NCBI GenBank assembly: GCA_949538735.1
Contig: CATGLK010000012.1
Location: forward strand, 1-63,644
From: an uncultured Clostridia bacterium
Lineage (GTDB): Bacteria > Bacillota > Clostridia > TANB77 > CAG-508
Length of the DNA stretch: 63,644 nucleotides
Direction: 5' to 3'
Made by a program: the position numbers and the translations under genes
The notes under the pieces: generated by a model
What the model was told of the DNA's origin: nothing
Database searches by the model: none
Seen by the model: the letters and a program-made list of their open reading frames with translations, nothing else
Shown here: positions 1 to 7,714 of the stretch, piece after piece
Layout of the letters: each line of letters begins with the position of its first letter
Numbering within the stretch: the first letter of the stretch is position 1

Positions 1-90
1 AAAACTATTATAACATCTCTACGCTTTCGTGTCCAAAATCTATCTTAACACCATTTATTATATTCTTCTCTATTCTTATCATATTGTCTT

Positions 91-534
91 TTACCGAATT
101 ATTCTTTCAGTTTTTGCTCCTGCATTTATCTTATATTGCTTTTTCCAATATTTTTCATAAATATCTTTATAAATTTCAAAATCAACTTTATCTTTTCCTT
201 TATTTATACAACTTGTTTCTAGTGTATCTATTTTAAATATTTCTGGTAGTACATTTTTTATATCTTTCTTATAATTACGAATTAATGAATATAAAAAAGT
301 ATGGATAGTATATACTGGATATTGACTTTTTGTCCTTGTTTTTATTTCTTCTACAGCAGTATTGGTATGTGTAATACATATCACTTTTTTATTTTTTAAT
401 TCAGTAGAAATTCTATTTAACAGATTTTTTAAAGATTCTGTTTTCCCACTTCCAGCTCCTCCTTGAATTAGAAAATTTTTATTGCAATTTATACATTCTA
501 TTGCTTTTTCTATAACGTCTATTTTCCTATCCAT
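91..534 (-). CDS. gajB: UvrD-like helicase N-terminus, probable Gabija GajB, disrupted/partial
   Basis: N-terminal part of a superfamily 1 (UvrD/PcrA/Rep) helicase. The Walker A is QGGAGSGKTESL at about residues 25-36, followed by an ITHTNTAVEEIK motif Ia-like segment and YTIHTFLYSLI. The start is the ATG at 534, preceded by AGAGGG at good spacing; it overlaps the end of the upstream OLD nuclease gene by 16 bases, which implies translational coupling. Class 2 OLD nucleases paired with a UvrD-like helicase form the Gabija anti-phage system. The frame closes at 91, directly after an in-frame CGG (96-94) and only about 150 residues in, where the family has roughly 500. Skipping the C gives a short continuation that stops near 47; another frame stays protein-like down to about 8. 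The gene is therefore broken, contains further indels, or is damaged at a contig edge. Family confidence is good; intactness is not supported. Confidence 0.6.
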   Translation of the reverse strand: MDRKIDVIEKAIECINCNKNFLIQGGAGSGKTESLKNLLNRISTELKNKKVICITHTNTAVEEIKTRTKSQYPVYTIHTFLYSLIRNYKKDIKNVLPEIFKIDTLETSCINKGKDKVDFEIYKDIYEKYWKKQYKINAGAKTERIIR

Positions 535-2594
535 ATTAAACCCTCTTTTATATATTTTGGTACTTCCCAATGCACATCATCTTCTTTTAACCCTAAATAG
601 TAAATACTTGAAGCAAACGAAGACTTGCTATCTAATTTAATTATTCCCTCTAGCCCTTTTATTAGTTTATTATCATTATCTCTTTTTCCATATATAAAAT
701 CATACAATGAAATTTCTGAATTTTTTAGTTTTTCAATATTTTCCTCTGTTAAGTTTTCTCTGTTTTTTATTCCTTCAATAAAATCTTTATATTGATAAAC
801 CATATCAATATTAATATTAATAAAAGAATCTTCAAAACTCCTTGAATAATAGTTTAATTCTTCCAATTGATATGCTATCTTTATTTTTTCATCTACATTT
901 TGTAATTCTTGTGCATTTTCCACTAAATTGTTAAACCATTGTTTTTTTCTTTCACTATCTTCTATATTATTTCCATCTAAATATTCTTTTATTGTATCAT
1001 TACTTGTAAAATATCCATCTTTAACTGAACAACTTTTTCTATTTTCTTTGATACTATCTATATCGGTAATAATTAAACATTTAATTCCTAGAAATTCAAT
1101 AAACTTTTTGAAAGCCTTTGCATTAGCTCCTACTTCTAGAATAGTAATATTTTGACTTAATAATAGCTGTCTTTCCAGTTCTGCTATTTCATTTTTGTTA
1201 TCTATTTTCTTTTCATTTTCTTCATTTCTTTTTACTTTAATTTCTTCCAAAATAGCTTCATCATGAATGTTCATAAAATAGTGAATTAATATTCTTTCAC
1301 TTATCCCTTCTATAAAGATTACTTTATCAGCAAAGAATAATTCTGATGATTCTATCTTTAGATATTTCTTTACAAAATTGTATAGTTCTTTTTCTGAAGA
1401 ATATAATTCTAACATTCTATCTTGAAAATTAATAATATTAACGTTGTTTTCTTCCAACTTAAAATATTTCAAATTGCCAAAATCACATTGAGATATCATA
1501 TGAGGAGAATGTGTTGAAATAAGTGTCTGCAAATATGGTATTCCTTTTAAAATTTTATCAATCTCTCTGGCAAATACGTATTGCATTTGTGGATGTGCAT
1601 GTGCTTCTGGCTCCTCTATGCAAAAAATATTAATATCTTTTTTGTCTGCCAGAAATTTTGCTTTACTTATTTCAATATTTAATAGTAAATATAAGATATT
1701 CATATATCCTAAACCATTTAAGTATTCTGGTAAGCAATCATCTCTATCCCCATAGACTACTTTTGATAAATTAGAAATTAAAGATTTGGATTCTAAATCA
1801 GATTCTACACGAATTTCTTTCATATTTAAAAATTTATTAGCATTCTCTAAAAAAGGTTTAAAAAAGCTATTATACTTGATATCCAAATCACTATCTAATT
1901 TAAGAATTGTTTCATTAAGTTCTTTGACTCTTTCTGGTAATAAATCATTTTGAGAGTTAAAATATTTAGTAGTTAATGATGATAGTACACCTCTACTATT
2001 ACCAAATTCTTCTGAACTTGAAACATCTCTTTTGGCATTAATTAATTGAAAATTAATTAACTTTTTAACAAATTCTATATCTGTCTCAACTAATTTGTAT
2101 CTATTCTCACTATTAATATCCTCTATATTATCATAAATGTTTACTTTATATTTTATAAATTCTCCGATTTTTTTATGTATAAATTTCTTCTTTTCCTCTT
2201 TATTTAATATTTCAGTCTGTTCTAATAATTTTTCCTTATCTATAATTGCTTCAAACGCAATTTTTACAATAGTATTTTCTGCCTCTAAATCAGTAATAAA
2301 CTCTGCTATATTTCTTAGATTATCTTGTTGTTTATATTCTATTTCTAATAATAGTCTTATAGAAAGTTGATGAATATCAGTTTCATAATCAATATTGTAT
2401 ATTTGTTTTCTTAATTCTCTTGAAAAATCATTAAAATCAAATTTTCTTTTATTATAAAAATAGTCCAGTAGAATAAAAAAAGAAGTTTTACCTGTATTAT
2501 TCTTACCAATTAACCATGATACATCTTCATTCAAATTCAATTTACTATCTCTTAATAATCTAAAATTTTGAACTTGCATACTTTTTATTTTCAT
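519..2594 (-). CDS. gajA: OLD-family ATPase/TOPRIM nuclease, probable Gabija GajA
   Basis: An OLD-family endonuclease of about 691 residues. The N-terminal ABC-type ATPase half begins MKIKSMQVQNFRLLRDS and has Walker A GKNNTGKT at about residues 30-37. A signature/Walker B region CIEEPEAHAHPQM lies near residue 326, with a following THSPHM histidine switch. The C-terminal TOPRIM half has KVIFIEGISE near residue 425 (catalytic Glu) and LIITDIDS near residue 511 (the acidic DxD). The start at 2594 is preferred over the upstream ATG at 2642 because AGG..AGGAAAA precedes it and the protein then begins at the conserved strand. In Gabija, GajA is a nucleotide-regulated DNA-nicking enzyme partnered by the helicase GajB, and such a gene overlaps its 3' end here. 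I infer anti-phage defence from this architecture alone. Confidence 0.8.
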   Translation of the reverse strand: MKIKSMQVQNFRLLRDSKLNLNEDVSWLIGKNNTGKTSFFILLDYFYNKRKFDFNDFSRELRKQIYNIDYETDIHQLSIRLLLEIEYKQQDNLRNIAEFITDLEAENTIVKIAFEAIIDKEKLLEQTEILNKEEKKKFIHKKIGEFIKYKVNIYDNIEDINSENRYKLVETDIEFVKKLINFQLINAKRDVSSSEEFGNSRGVLSSLTTKYFNSQNDLLPERVKELNETILKLDSDLDIKYNSFFKPFLENANKFLNMKEIRVESDLESKSLISNLSKVVYGDRDDCLPEYLNGLGYMNILYLLLNIEISKAKFLADKKDINIFCIEEPEAHAHPQMQYVFAREIDKILKGIPYLQTLISTHSPHMISQCDFGNLKYFKLEENNVNIINFQDRMLELYSSEKELYNFVKKYLKIESSELFFADKVIFIEGISERILIHYFMNIHDEAILEEIKVKRNEENEKKIDNKNEIAELERQLLLSQNITILEVGANAKAFKKFIEFLGIKCLIITDIDSIKENRKSCSVKDGYFTSNDTIKEYLDGNNIEDSERKKQWFNNLVENAQELQNVDEKIKIAYQLEELNYYSRSFEDSFININIDMVYQYKDFIEGIKNRENLTEENIEKLKNSEISLYDFIYGKRDNDNKLIKGLEGIIKLDSKSSFASSIYYLGLKEDDVHWEVPKYIKEGLIWIGK

Positions 2595-2717
2595 TATTTT
2601 TCCTATTACCTTTCTTACATTGTATATTATACTATATTTCAAAATCTGCTACAAGTTTTTCTGGGCACTTTTGTATAATTTATGCAAGTTTTTCCGACGA
2701 CTTTGTCGTTTTTGTAT

Positions 2718-2767
2718 ATAAAAATAGCAGGAATCTTTCTTTTATCAAAGGTGTCCTACTATTTTTT
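2718..2767 (-). terminator. Rho-independent terminator after the PIN gene
   Basis: On the minus strand an ATAGTAGGA...TCCTGCTAT stem is followed by a T-rich tail. It lies just 3' of the PIN gene and separates this three-gene operon from gajA. Confidence 0.6.
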
Positions 2768-2770
2768 ATC

Positions 2771-3349
2771 TTATTTCATTTTTCTATTTGCTGTTATAAT
2801 TTTCATATTTCTTATATAGTCTTCATAACTTGCAAAATCGGAATCATCAGTAAGTATATAATTAATATCATTTTCTTTGCAAAATTTCAATAAAGCAAAA
2901 TCAAATATATCATATTTATGTTTATCATAATCCTCTTTATATTCACTTAAAACATCTCTATTAATATTATATTCCTCTATTTCAATGCATTTAGAAATTT
3001 GCTTATATAATAAATCAAACATTCCTTTTAGCTTTTCTCTTTCTTCTTTAATTGCTCTGTATTGCTTCTTATTAAAATCTTTTGGCAATGTAGCAGAATT
3101 ACTTTCTTTATATAATTCGTATTCATTCTTTTCAATAACATTAAATAGTTCACATATATTGTATATTGTAGTATAAATTTTGCATCTACCATTTTCTATT
3201 GCATTTGCTAAAAATACTGGATAATACTCTTTTTGATATGCTTGTATATATGTGGTGTTTTCATAAAAAGTCCATAATAAAACATTTGTATCTACTGCTA
3301 GTTTCTTTGTATTGAGCTTCATTTGCGTATTTTCTATTGGTACAATCAA
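2771..3349 (-). CDS. PIN-domain ribonuclease-like protein
   Basis: A 192-residue PIN-fold protein. The first acidic site is LAVDTNVLLW near residues 17-26, and the C-terminal acidic cluster is DIFDFALLKF plus ILTDDSDFASY, so a Mg-dependent nuclease centre of three or four Asp residues is present. Between them lies a lysine- and glutamate-rich helical insert. The start is a TTG at 3349 with AGGTGG seven bases upstream. It is the last gene of an operon with a STAS-like protein (14-bp gap) and a STAS-HATPase protein. It could be a VapC-type toxin or an RNase effector, but no classical small DNA-binding antitoxin lies beside it. The family is clear; the substrate is unknown. Confidence 0.72.
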   Translation of the reverse strand: MIVPIENTQMKLNTKKLAVDTNVLLWTFYENTTYIQAYQKEYYPVFLANAIENGRCKIYTTIYNICELFNVIEKNEYELYKESNSATLPKDFNKKQYRAIKEEREKLKGMFDLLYKQISKCIEIEEYNINRDVLSEYKEDYDKHKYDIFDFALLKFCKENDINYILTDDSDFASYEDYIRNMKIITANRKMK

Positions 3350-3363
3350 TTCTTATCCACCTC

Positions 3364-3723
3364 TTAACTGTTCTCGATACTACTTTTTGTTATTTTTCCC
3401 ACTATGTCCATATCAGTTTCTTTATTAAATCTGTCTACTGCATTTTCATATGAGTGTTTGTACGTATCTTTTCCCAATTCACTAATTTTCTCTATTCTAA
3501 AAATTCCATCAAATTTTTTTGGACCTAATTTAAGTATAAAATATCCTATACTTGAATTAAAAAATGGTGTCGCAAACAAAACAATATCACTAAAATCTAA
3601 AACAATAGTGTCTTCTTTTGATAAATTTTGTAATATCTTTTCCATTTCTGCTCTTAAGATTAAACCATTGCTCTCTGTTAATCCATTTTTTATATATTTT
3701 GAAACAATTACTTTCTTTTCCAT
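3364..3723 (-). CDS. STAS-like (DUF4325-type) protein
   Basis: A small protein of 119 residues with the STAS-like fold of DUF4325: a first strand KKVIVSKYI, then an EMEKIL helix, the central strand TIVLDFSDIVLFATPFF and a long C-terminal helix. The ATG at 3723 is preferred to the one at 3774 because GGGAGG stands ahead of it; the longer start would overlap the upstream HATPase gene. STAS domains in the SpoIIAA/RsbV group bind GHKL-type kinases. The gene sits directly between a STAS-HATPase gene and a PIN nuclease gene, so I infer a partner-switching pair that controls the PIN protein. That role is not demonstrated. Confidence 0.7.
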   Translation of the reverse strand: MEKKVIVSKYIKNGLTESNGLILRAEMEKILQNLSKEDTIVLDFSDIVLFATPFFNSSIGYFILKLGPKKFDGIFRIEKISELGKDTYKHSYENAVDRFNKETDMDIVGKITKSSIENS

Positions 3724-3766
3724 AATACCTCCCATTTTACATATTATGCCTAAATTACTATTAATA

Positions 3767-4592
3767 TTATACACTTATTTTTAGAGTAAATAAAGTTCCT
3801 TTAATTTTCTTTCCTAATTTACTAATTTTTTCTTTTCCATTCTCTTTTACTGTATATAAAATATCTTCTGTTATAATTGTAATTTTTCCTTTAAATTCTT
3901 TTCTAAATTCTTCTACTATTGTAAATCCCATTCCTCTTGGATAATCCGTATCTTGAGTAGTATTTCCCTTTTTTAATGCCCATTTTAAAGCTTCTTCTGA
4001 ATCAAGTTCCTCGTTTTTATAATTTCTAACTGCTTGTGGAATTCCAATACCTAAATCATAAATTGAAAATGTAAATGTCTTTTTATTTTTGTAATATCCA
4101 TGACAAATAATTCCCTCTTCGCTTTTACTATGTGTCAATGCATTACTTGGAATTTCAAAAATTTTAGATCTTAATATGCATTTTTGGTCTTGACTTAAGT
4201 CTTTCAGCTGTGATAGTTCAATTAACTTATTAATCGCTTCATCAGCTTCTTCTTCATTTGTTATTTCATTTAATGGTATATTATTTCTTTTTCCTATTAA
4301 ATTATAATCTATATTTATAAATCCGCATATCTATTAGTCTATTTAATAGCTTGGATTTTTTAGTAAGACTTATTCTGATATTTTTCTTTTTTGAAATTAA
4401 AGCTATTGATGATAATATAGCTAGACATGTTGAACTAATATACTTACATTTTGTTGCATCAATTTGTATATTATTCTTAGTCGAATTCATTACTTGCTCT
4501 TGTATTTCAAACATCTTTTTTATACTAGATTTTGTTTCTGTATATTTCTCTTCTAGTTCTATTTCTTCATATTCCTTTGACATCCAATTCAT
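3767..4592 (-). CDS. STAS-like/GHKL ATPase fusion protein, read through one CGG (+1)
   Basis: Read with one base skipped at 4325, this gives a 274-residue protein. The N-terminal part, residues 1-90, looks STAS-like (IQIDATKCKYISSTCLAIL, then ISLTKKSKLLNRLIDMGF). The C-terminal part is a GHKL/HATPase domain: N-box-like NALTHS, N-terminal G1 box YDLGIGIP, and G2 box PRGMGFTIVEEF. In the zero frame translation would stop 20 bases after the CGG (4325-4323). After skipping C, the chain joins RLIDM-GFINIDYN without gap and reaches the HATPase domain in frame. The start at 4592 has an AAGG upstream. It is the first gene of an operon with the STAS-like and PIN proteins. By analogy with SpoIIAB/RsbW it may phosphorylate its STAS partner. 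Confidence 0.68.
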
Positions 4593-4679
4593 ATTTTTTC
4601 CTTGTATCTATATTTCTTTATATACTTAATATACAACATTTCCTAGCATTTTTCAAGCAATAAGTAGATTTTTATCTAA

Positions 4680-6062
4680 TTAAAATTCTATCTTCTCTTC
4701 AATCCATTTTTCAACATCATCAATTTTAACCCTAACTTGTTCCATAGTATCTCTATCACGAATAGTTACAGTATCATCTTCCAAAGTATCAAAATCAACA
4801 GTAACACAATAAGGAGTACCAATTTCGTCTTCTCTTCTATAACGTTTACCAATAGAACCGGCTTCGTCGTAGTCACACATAAATTTCTTAGATAACTTAT
4901 CATAAACTTCATTTGCCTTATCAGACAATTTCTTTGATAATGGCAATACAGCTAATTTATATGGAGCTAATGCTGGATGTAAATGTAGAACTGTTCTTGT
5001 ATCACCTTCAGCAATTTCTTGTTCTTCATATGCGTTGCATAGGAATGCTAGCACAACTCTGTCTGCTCCTAATGATGGCTCTATTACATATGGCACGTAT
5101 TTTTCGTTTGTTTCTGGGTCTTGGTATGATAAATCTTGTTTTGAGTGCTCCATATGACGTCCTAGGTCGTAATCTGTTCTGTCTGCAATTCCCCATAATT
5201 CTCCCCAACCAAATGGGAATGCGAATTCGATATCTGTTGTTGCTTTGCTGTAAAATACTAATTCATCTTGGTCATGGTCTCTTAGACGGATATTTTCTTT
5301 TTTCATTCCTAGGTCTAATAACCATTTTTCGCAATAATCTTTCCAATATTTAAACCATTCTAAATCTGTTCCTGGTTTGCAGAAAAATTCTAGTTCCATT
5401 TGTTCAAATTCACGTGTTCTAAATGTAAAGTTTCCTGGTGTTATTTCGTTTCTAAATGCTTTTCCTATTTGGGCTATTCCCATTGGTATTTTCTTTCTTG
5501 ATGTTCTTATTACATTTTTAAAGTCTACAAATATTCCTTGTGCTGTTTCAGGTCTTAAAAAGATTTCTGACGTTGAATCTTCTGTTACTCCTTGGAATGT
5601 TTTGAACATTAAGTTAAATTTTCTTATTCCTGTAAAGTTTGTTTTTCCACAGCTTGGGCAAGGTATTTTGTTTTCGCTTATAAAGTTTGATAAAGCTTCG
5701 TCACTCATTCCATCTGCTATCATATCTTTTCCTTGTTCATGTGCCCATTCTTCTATAAGTTTGTCTGCTCTATGTCTTGTTTTACACTCTTTACAGTCAA
5801 TTAGTGGATCTGAGAAACCACCTACGTGTCCTGATGCTACCCATGTTTCTGGATTCATTAATATAGCTGCATCTAATCCTACTACATTTTTTTGTTCTTG
5901 TATGAATTTTTTTCTCCATGCATTTTTTACATTGTTTTTAATTTCGTTTCCTAGTGGTCCATAGTCCCAAGTATTTGCTAATCCTCCATATATTTCTGAA
6001 CCCGGGTAAATAATTCCCCTTCCTTTACACAACGCTACTAGCGTATCCATTGATTTTAACAT
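4680..6062 (-). CDS. glyS: Glycyl-tRNA synthetase, single-chain alpha2 type
   Basis: A class II synthetase of 460 residues that charges tRNA-Gly. It is the alpha2 form found in many Bacillota, not the GlyQ/GlyS two-subunit enzyme. Recognisable elements are the N-terminal [14 protein letters not shown], zinc-ribbon-like CKECKTRH and CPSCGK, motif 2 [19 protein letters not shown], and a motif 3 region [13 protein letters not shown]. The C-terminal anticodon-binding domain begins near [11 protein letters not shown]. The ATG at 6062 has AGGAGG seven bases upstream. A T-box leader with its terminator lies upstream, so expression should respond to uncharged tRNA-Gly. This is notable in an organism that appears to decode CGGN as glycine. 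Confidence 0.96.
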   Translation of the reverse strand: MLKSMDTLVALCKGRGIIYPGSEIYGGLANTWDYGPLGNEIKNNVKNAWRKKFIQEQKNVVGLDAAILMNPETWVASGHVGGFSDPLIDCKECKTRHRADKLIEEWAHEQGKDMIADGMSDEALSNFISENKIPCPSCGKTNFTGIRKFNLMFKTFQGVTEDSTSEIFLRPETAQGIFVDFKNVIRTSRKKIPMGIAQIGKAFRNEITPGNFTFRTREFEQMELEFFCKPGTDLEWFKYWKDYCEKWLLDLGMKKENIRLRDHDQDELVFYSKATTDIEFAFPFGWGELWGIADRTDYDLGRHMEHSKQDLSYQDPETNEKYVPYVIEPSLGADRVVLAFLCNAYEEQEIAEGDTRTVLHLHPALAPYKLAVLPLSKKLSDKANEVYDKLSKKFMCDYDEAGSIGKRYRREDEIGTPYCVTVDFDTLEDDTVTIRDRDTMEQVRVKIDDVEKWIEEKIEF

Positions 6063-6087
6063 AAATATTCCTCCTTTTTTATTTGGG

Positions 6088-6120
6088 TGTTTTGGGGGAC
6101 AGTCCTTAAAAACACCTCCG
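6088..6120. repeat. REP-like repeat, 'ttttgggggacagtcc' variant
   Basis: A short copy of the GGGGAC repeat family: GGTGTTTT, GGGGGACAGTCC, AAAAACACC. It sits between the glyS T-box terminator and the glyS ribosome site. The same variant occurs as an inverted pair at 48548-48665. Confidence 0.6.
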
Positions 6121-6179
6121 TTTATTTTTAGGCCATCTATTTTTTGCCTTTTCTTTGACTTGTTTCAATAAAATCATAA

Positions 6180-6365
6180 AAGACTTTCAACTCTAGCCTA
6201 ATAGCTAGGGACGAAAGTCTTTTCCGCGTTTCCACCCTAATTCTTAAAATGTTTTTTCACATTTTAAGCACCTTAATTTCTTTTTTATTACTCCAAAGCT
6301 CCCCACGCTTGTTTATTACAAGTTTTCCACCGTCACTTGCTCTCTATTAATAAAGTTTTGCGCTT
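6180..6365 (-). promoter_or_regulatory. T-box leader of glyS (tRNA-Gly sensing)
   Basis: On the minus strand, transcribed toward glyS, the conserved T-box core AGGGTGGAAACGCGG is read from about 6236 to 6222. It is followed by a terminator hairpin with AAAAGACTTTC and GAAAGTCTTTT arms ending near 6178. An AGAGAG start with a GGTGG-containing stem I lies near 6340. These are the hallmarks of a T-box riboswitch, where uncharged tRNA pairs with the core and prevents termination. I could not pick the specifier codon with confidence, but the gene downstream makes tRNA-Gly the expected ligand. Confidence 0.9.
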
Positions 6366-6446
6366 TTTCTTTTTCACAGTAATTTATTTTGTTGCATATA
6401 TTTTATTACCACATTTAAAAAAAGTCAATATTTTTTGTTAAAATTG

Positions 6447-6475
6447 TTGCCATTTTTCTACTTTTGTGCTATCAT
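6447..6475 (+). promoter_or_regulatory. Promoter of a short antisense RNA
   Basis: TTGCCA (6447-6452), a 17-base spacer and TATCAT (6470-6475). It points into the short RNA at about 6482-6571, which overlaps the 3' end of the small hydrophobic ORF on the other strand. Confidence 0.65.
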
Positions 6476-6481
6476 ATAAAT

Positions 6482-6571
6482 ATAATAAAAATAGAAAATA
6501 AGAAACCACGGAAGTGGTTGCCGAGAAAACAAAATAACCATTCCCTCGTCAAAGCAGAATGGTTATTTTTT
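6482..6571 (+). ncRNA. Candidate antitoxin small RNA of a type I toxin-antitoxin locus
   Basis: A predicted transcript of about 90 bases. It carries a perfect AACCAC-GGAA-GTGGTT hairpin at 6504-6519 and ends in a strong hairpin (AATAACCATTC...GAATGGTTATT, 6531-6572) with T tracts on both strands. The hairpin can therefore terminate both this RNA and the convergent toxin mRNA. Convergent genes sharing a bidirectional terminator are typical of Fst/par and TxpA/RatA type I systems. The RNA is inferred from the promoter and terminator only. Confidence 0.55.
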
Positions 6572-6687
6572 TATTGCCTATGTAGTAAATATAAAATGAC
6601 AAATGCTAAGGCAAAATTTATGATAATTGTTCCTACTAATCCATAAAAAAGCAGTTTAATAATTGTTAATAGCATTTCTTCTACCAT
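6571..6687 (-). CDS. Small hydrophobic peptide, candidate type I toxin
   Basis: A 38-residue ORF with one membrane-spanning segment: it begins MVEEMLLTIIKLLFYG, continues through LVGTIIINFALAFVILYLL and ends in the basic tail HRQ. A perfect GGAGGTGGT ribosome site precedes the ATG at 6687. The mRNA would start near 6793 and have a leader of about 105 bases, which is long for so small a gene. It ends in the bidirectional terminator shared with an antisense RNA. Size, single membrane segment, strong ribosome site, long leader and convergent short RNA all match type I toxins of Gram-positive bacteria. I do not recognise the exact family, and a harmless small membrane protein cannot be ruled out. 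Confidence 0.55.
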   Translation of the reverse strand: MVEEMLLTIIKLLFYGLVGTIIINFALAFVILYLLHRQ

Positions 6688-6799
6688 AGCACCACCTCCA
6701 TATATCAGTCTCACAACTAAAAGCCGTGGAGTAGTATGTACAAATTAAAGAGTTAAAGGTGGCAACACACTCCGCTTATTCTTATTTTCTATAATTTAC

Positions 6800-6828
6800 A
6801 TTATAGTGCATATTTACTCAGTTGTCTA
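6800..6828 (-). promoter_or_regulatory. Promoter of the small hydrophobic peptide
   Basis: On the minus strand TAGACA (6828-6823), a 17-base spacer and a consensus TATAAT (6805-6800), giving a transcript start near 6793. Confidence 0.6.
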
Positions 6829-6875
6829 GCGAACATATTAATTTTTTCAAATTTTTTAATTTTTTCAAAAATGGG

Positions 6876-6904
6876 TTGCCATTTTTATTTTTTTATGCTA
6901 TTAT
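6876..6904 (+). promoter_or_regulatory. Promoter of tRNA-Trp
   Basis: TTGCCA (6876-6881), a 17-base spacer and TATTAT (6899-6904), about 20 bases ahead of the mature tRNA end. Confidence 0.6.
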
Positions 6905-6926
6905 ATTAATTGTGTTTAACTTATGT

Positions 6927-7001
6927 AGGGGTATAGTGTCAATGGTAGCACATCGGTCTCCAAAACCGCCTGTGAGGGTTCGAGTCCTTCTACCCCTGCC
7001 A
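6927..7001 (+). tRNA. trnW: tRNA-Trp (anticodon CCA), CCA end encoded
   Basis: The acceptor stem AGGGGTA pairs with TACCCCT, followed by discriminator G and an encoded CCA. The anticodon stem CGGT/ACCG closes the seven-base loop CTCCAAA, giving CCA. The T arm holds GGTTCGAGTCC. The anticodon reads UGG only, so this tRNA does not explain any unusual CGG decoding. The terminator hairpin follows at 7011-7042. Confidence 0.95.
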
Positions 7002-7010
7002 ACAAAGCAA

Positions 7011-7042
7011 AACTTGATACTATACTTGTATCAAGTTTTTTG
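7011..7042 (+). terminator. Terminator of tRNA-Trp
   Basis: A perfect ten-base stem AACTTGATAC / GTATCAAGTT with a seven-base loop and a run of six T. Confidence 0.85.
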
Positions 7043-7108
7043 TATTTCTATTAATTAATATTTTGCATAAATCTTTTTTAGTCTACAAATTTATCGGAGG
7101 TGATCTTT

Positions 7109-7697
7109 ATAAACAAATTCTTAAAATTTTCAAGCATTTTAATTATTATATTTGTACTATTTATATCAATATTTTTCATTCCAACTCTAAGTTCACGGAA
7201 ATCTATCAAACTCTGAACAATTAGATTCTGAAATTATCAATTTCAACCCCAATGGCTTTGTTTGGCCAATTCCTGGTTATAGTCGAATTAGTTCCCCTTT
7301 TGGAAAGCGTATTGCACCAACTTCACGGTGCTGCCACTTCACACACTGGAATTGATATTCCTGCTCCGCCTGGTAGCAAGTTTATTGCTGTTGCTGATGG
7401 CGAGATTACTTTTTGCGCTTTTTTAGGTGGAGGTGGTTATACTATTACTCTTTCTTTTGATGATTTCAAGGCTACTTATTGTCATTGTGACCCTAATTTT
7501 ATTGTTCAGGTTGGTACTCAGGTTAAACAAGGACAAGTTATTCGGATGTGTTGGTCCTAAAAATGTTTATGGTGTGCCTCGGTAATCAATATCATGATGA
7601 GAATGGTTTGCCTACTAATGGTGCTACTACTGGTCCGCATTTGCATTTTGGTATTCGTATTGATAACAAATATAAAAACCCTTTAGATTTTTTCTAA
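7109..7697 (+). CDS. M23 (LytM-type) peptidase, read through four CGG (+1) sites
   Basis: Four single-base skips, at the C of in-frame CGG codons 7196, 7326, 7543 and 7580, give an uninterrupted 194-residue protein. It has an N-terminal membrane/signal segment (SILIIIFVLFISIFF) and then an M23 domain: WPIPGYSRISSPFGKR, the zinc motif HTGIDI, TYCHCDP, VGTQVKQGQVIG and the terminal GPHLHFGIRI with the HxH ligands. Without the skips no piece longer than about 100 residues survives and the catalytic motifs fall in different frames. M23 enzymes cut peptide cross-links in the wall. Translation seems to start at ATA (7109), the only candidate eight bases after GGAGG; no ATG, GTG or TTG is well placed. 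It follows tRNA-Trp and stands alone. Confidence 0.75.
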
Positions 7698-7714
7698 AGA
7701 GTTTTATATTTTAT

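Noticed and set aside
6927..7001. tRNA-Trp as a decoder of CGG, as in lineages with CGG reassigned to Trp
   Set aside because: The anticodon is CCA, which reads UGG; conserved positions at the CGG sites fit Gly after a one-base skip, not Trp in frame.
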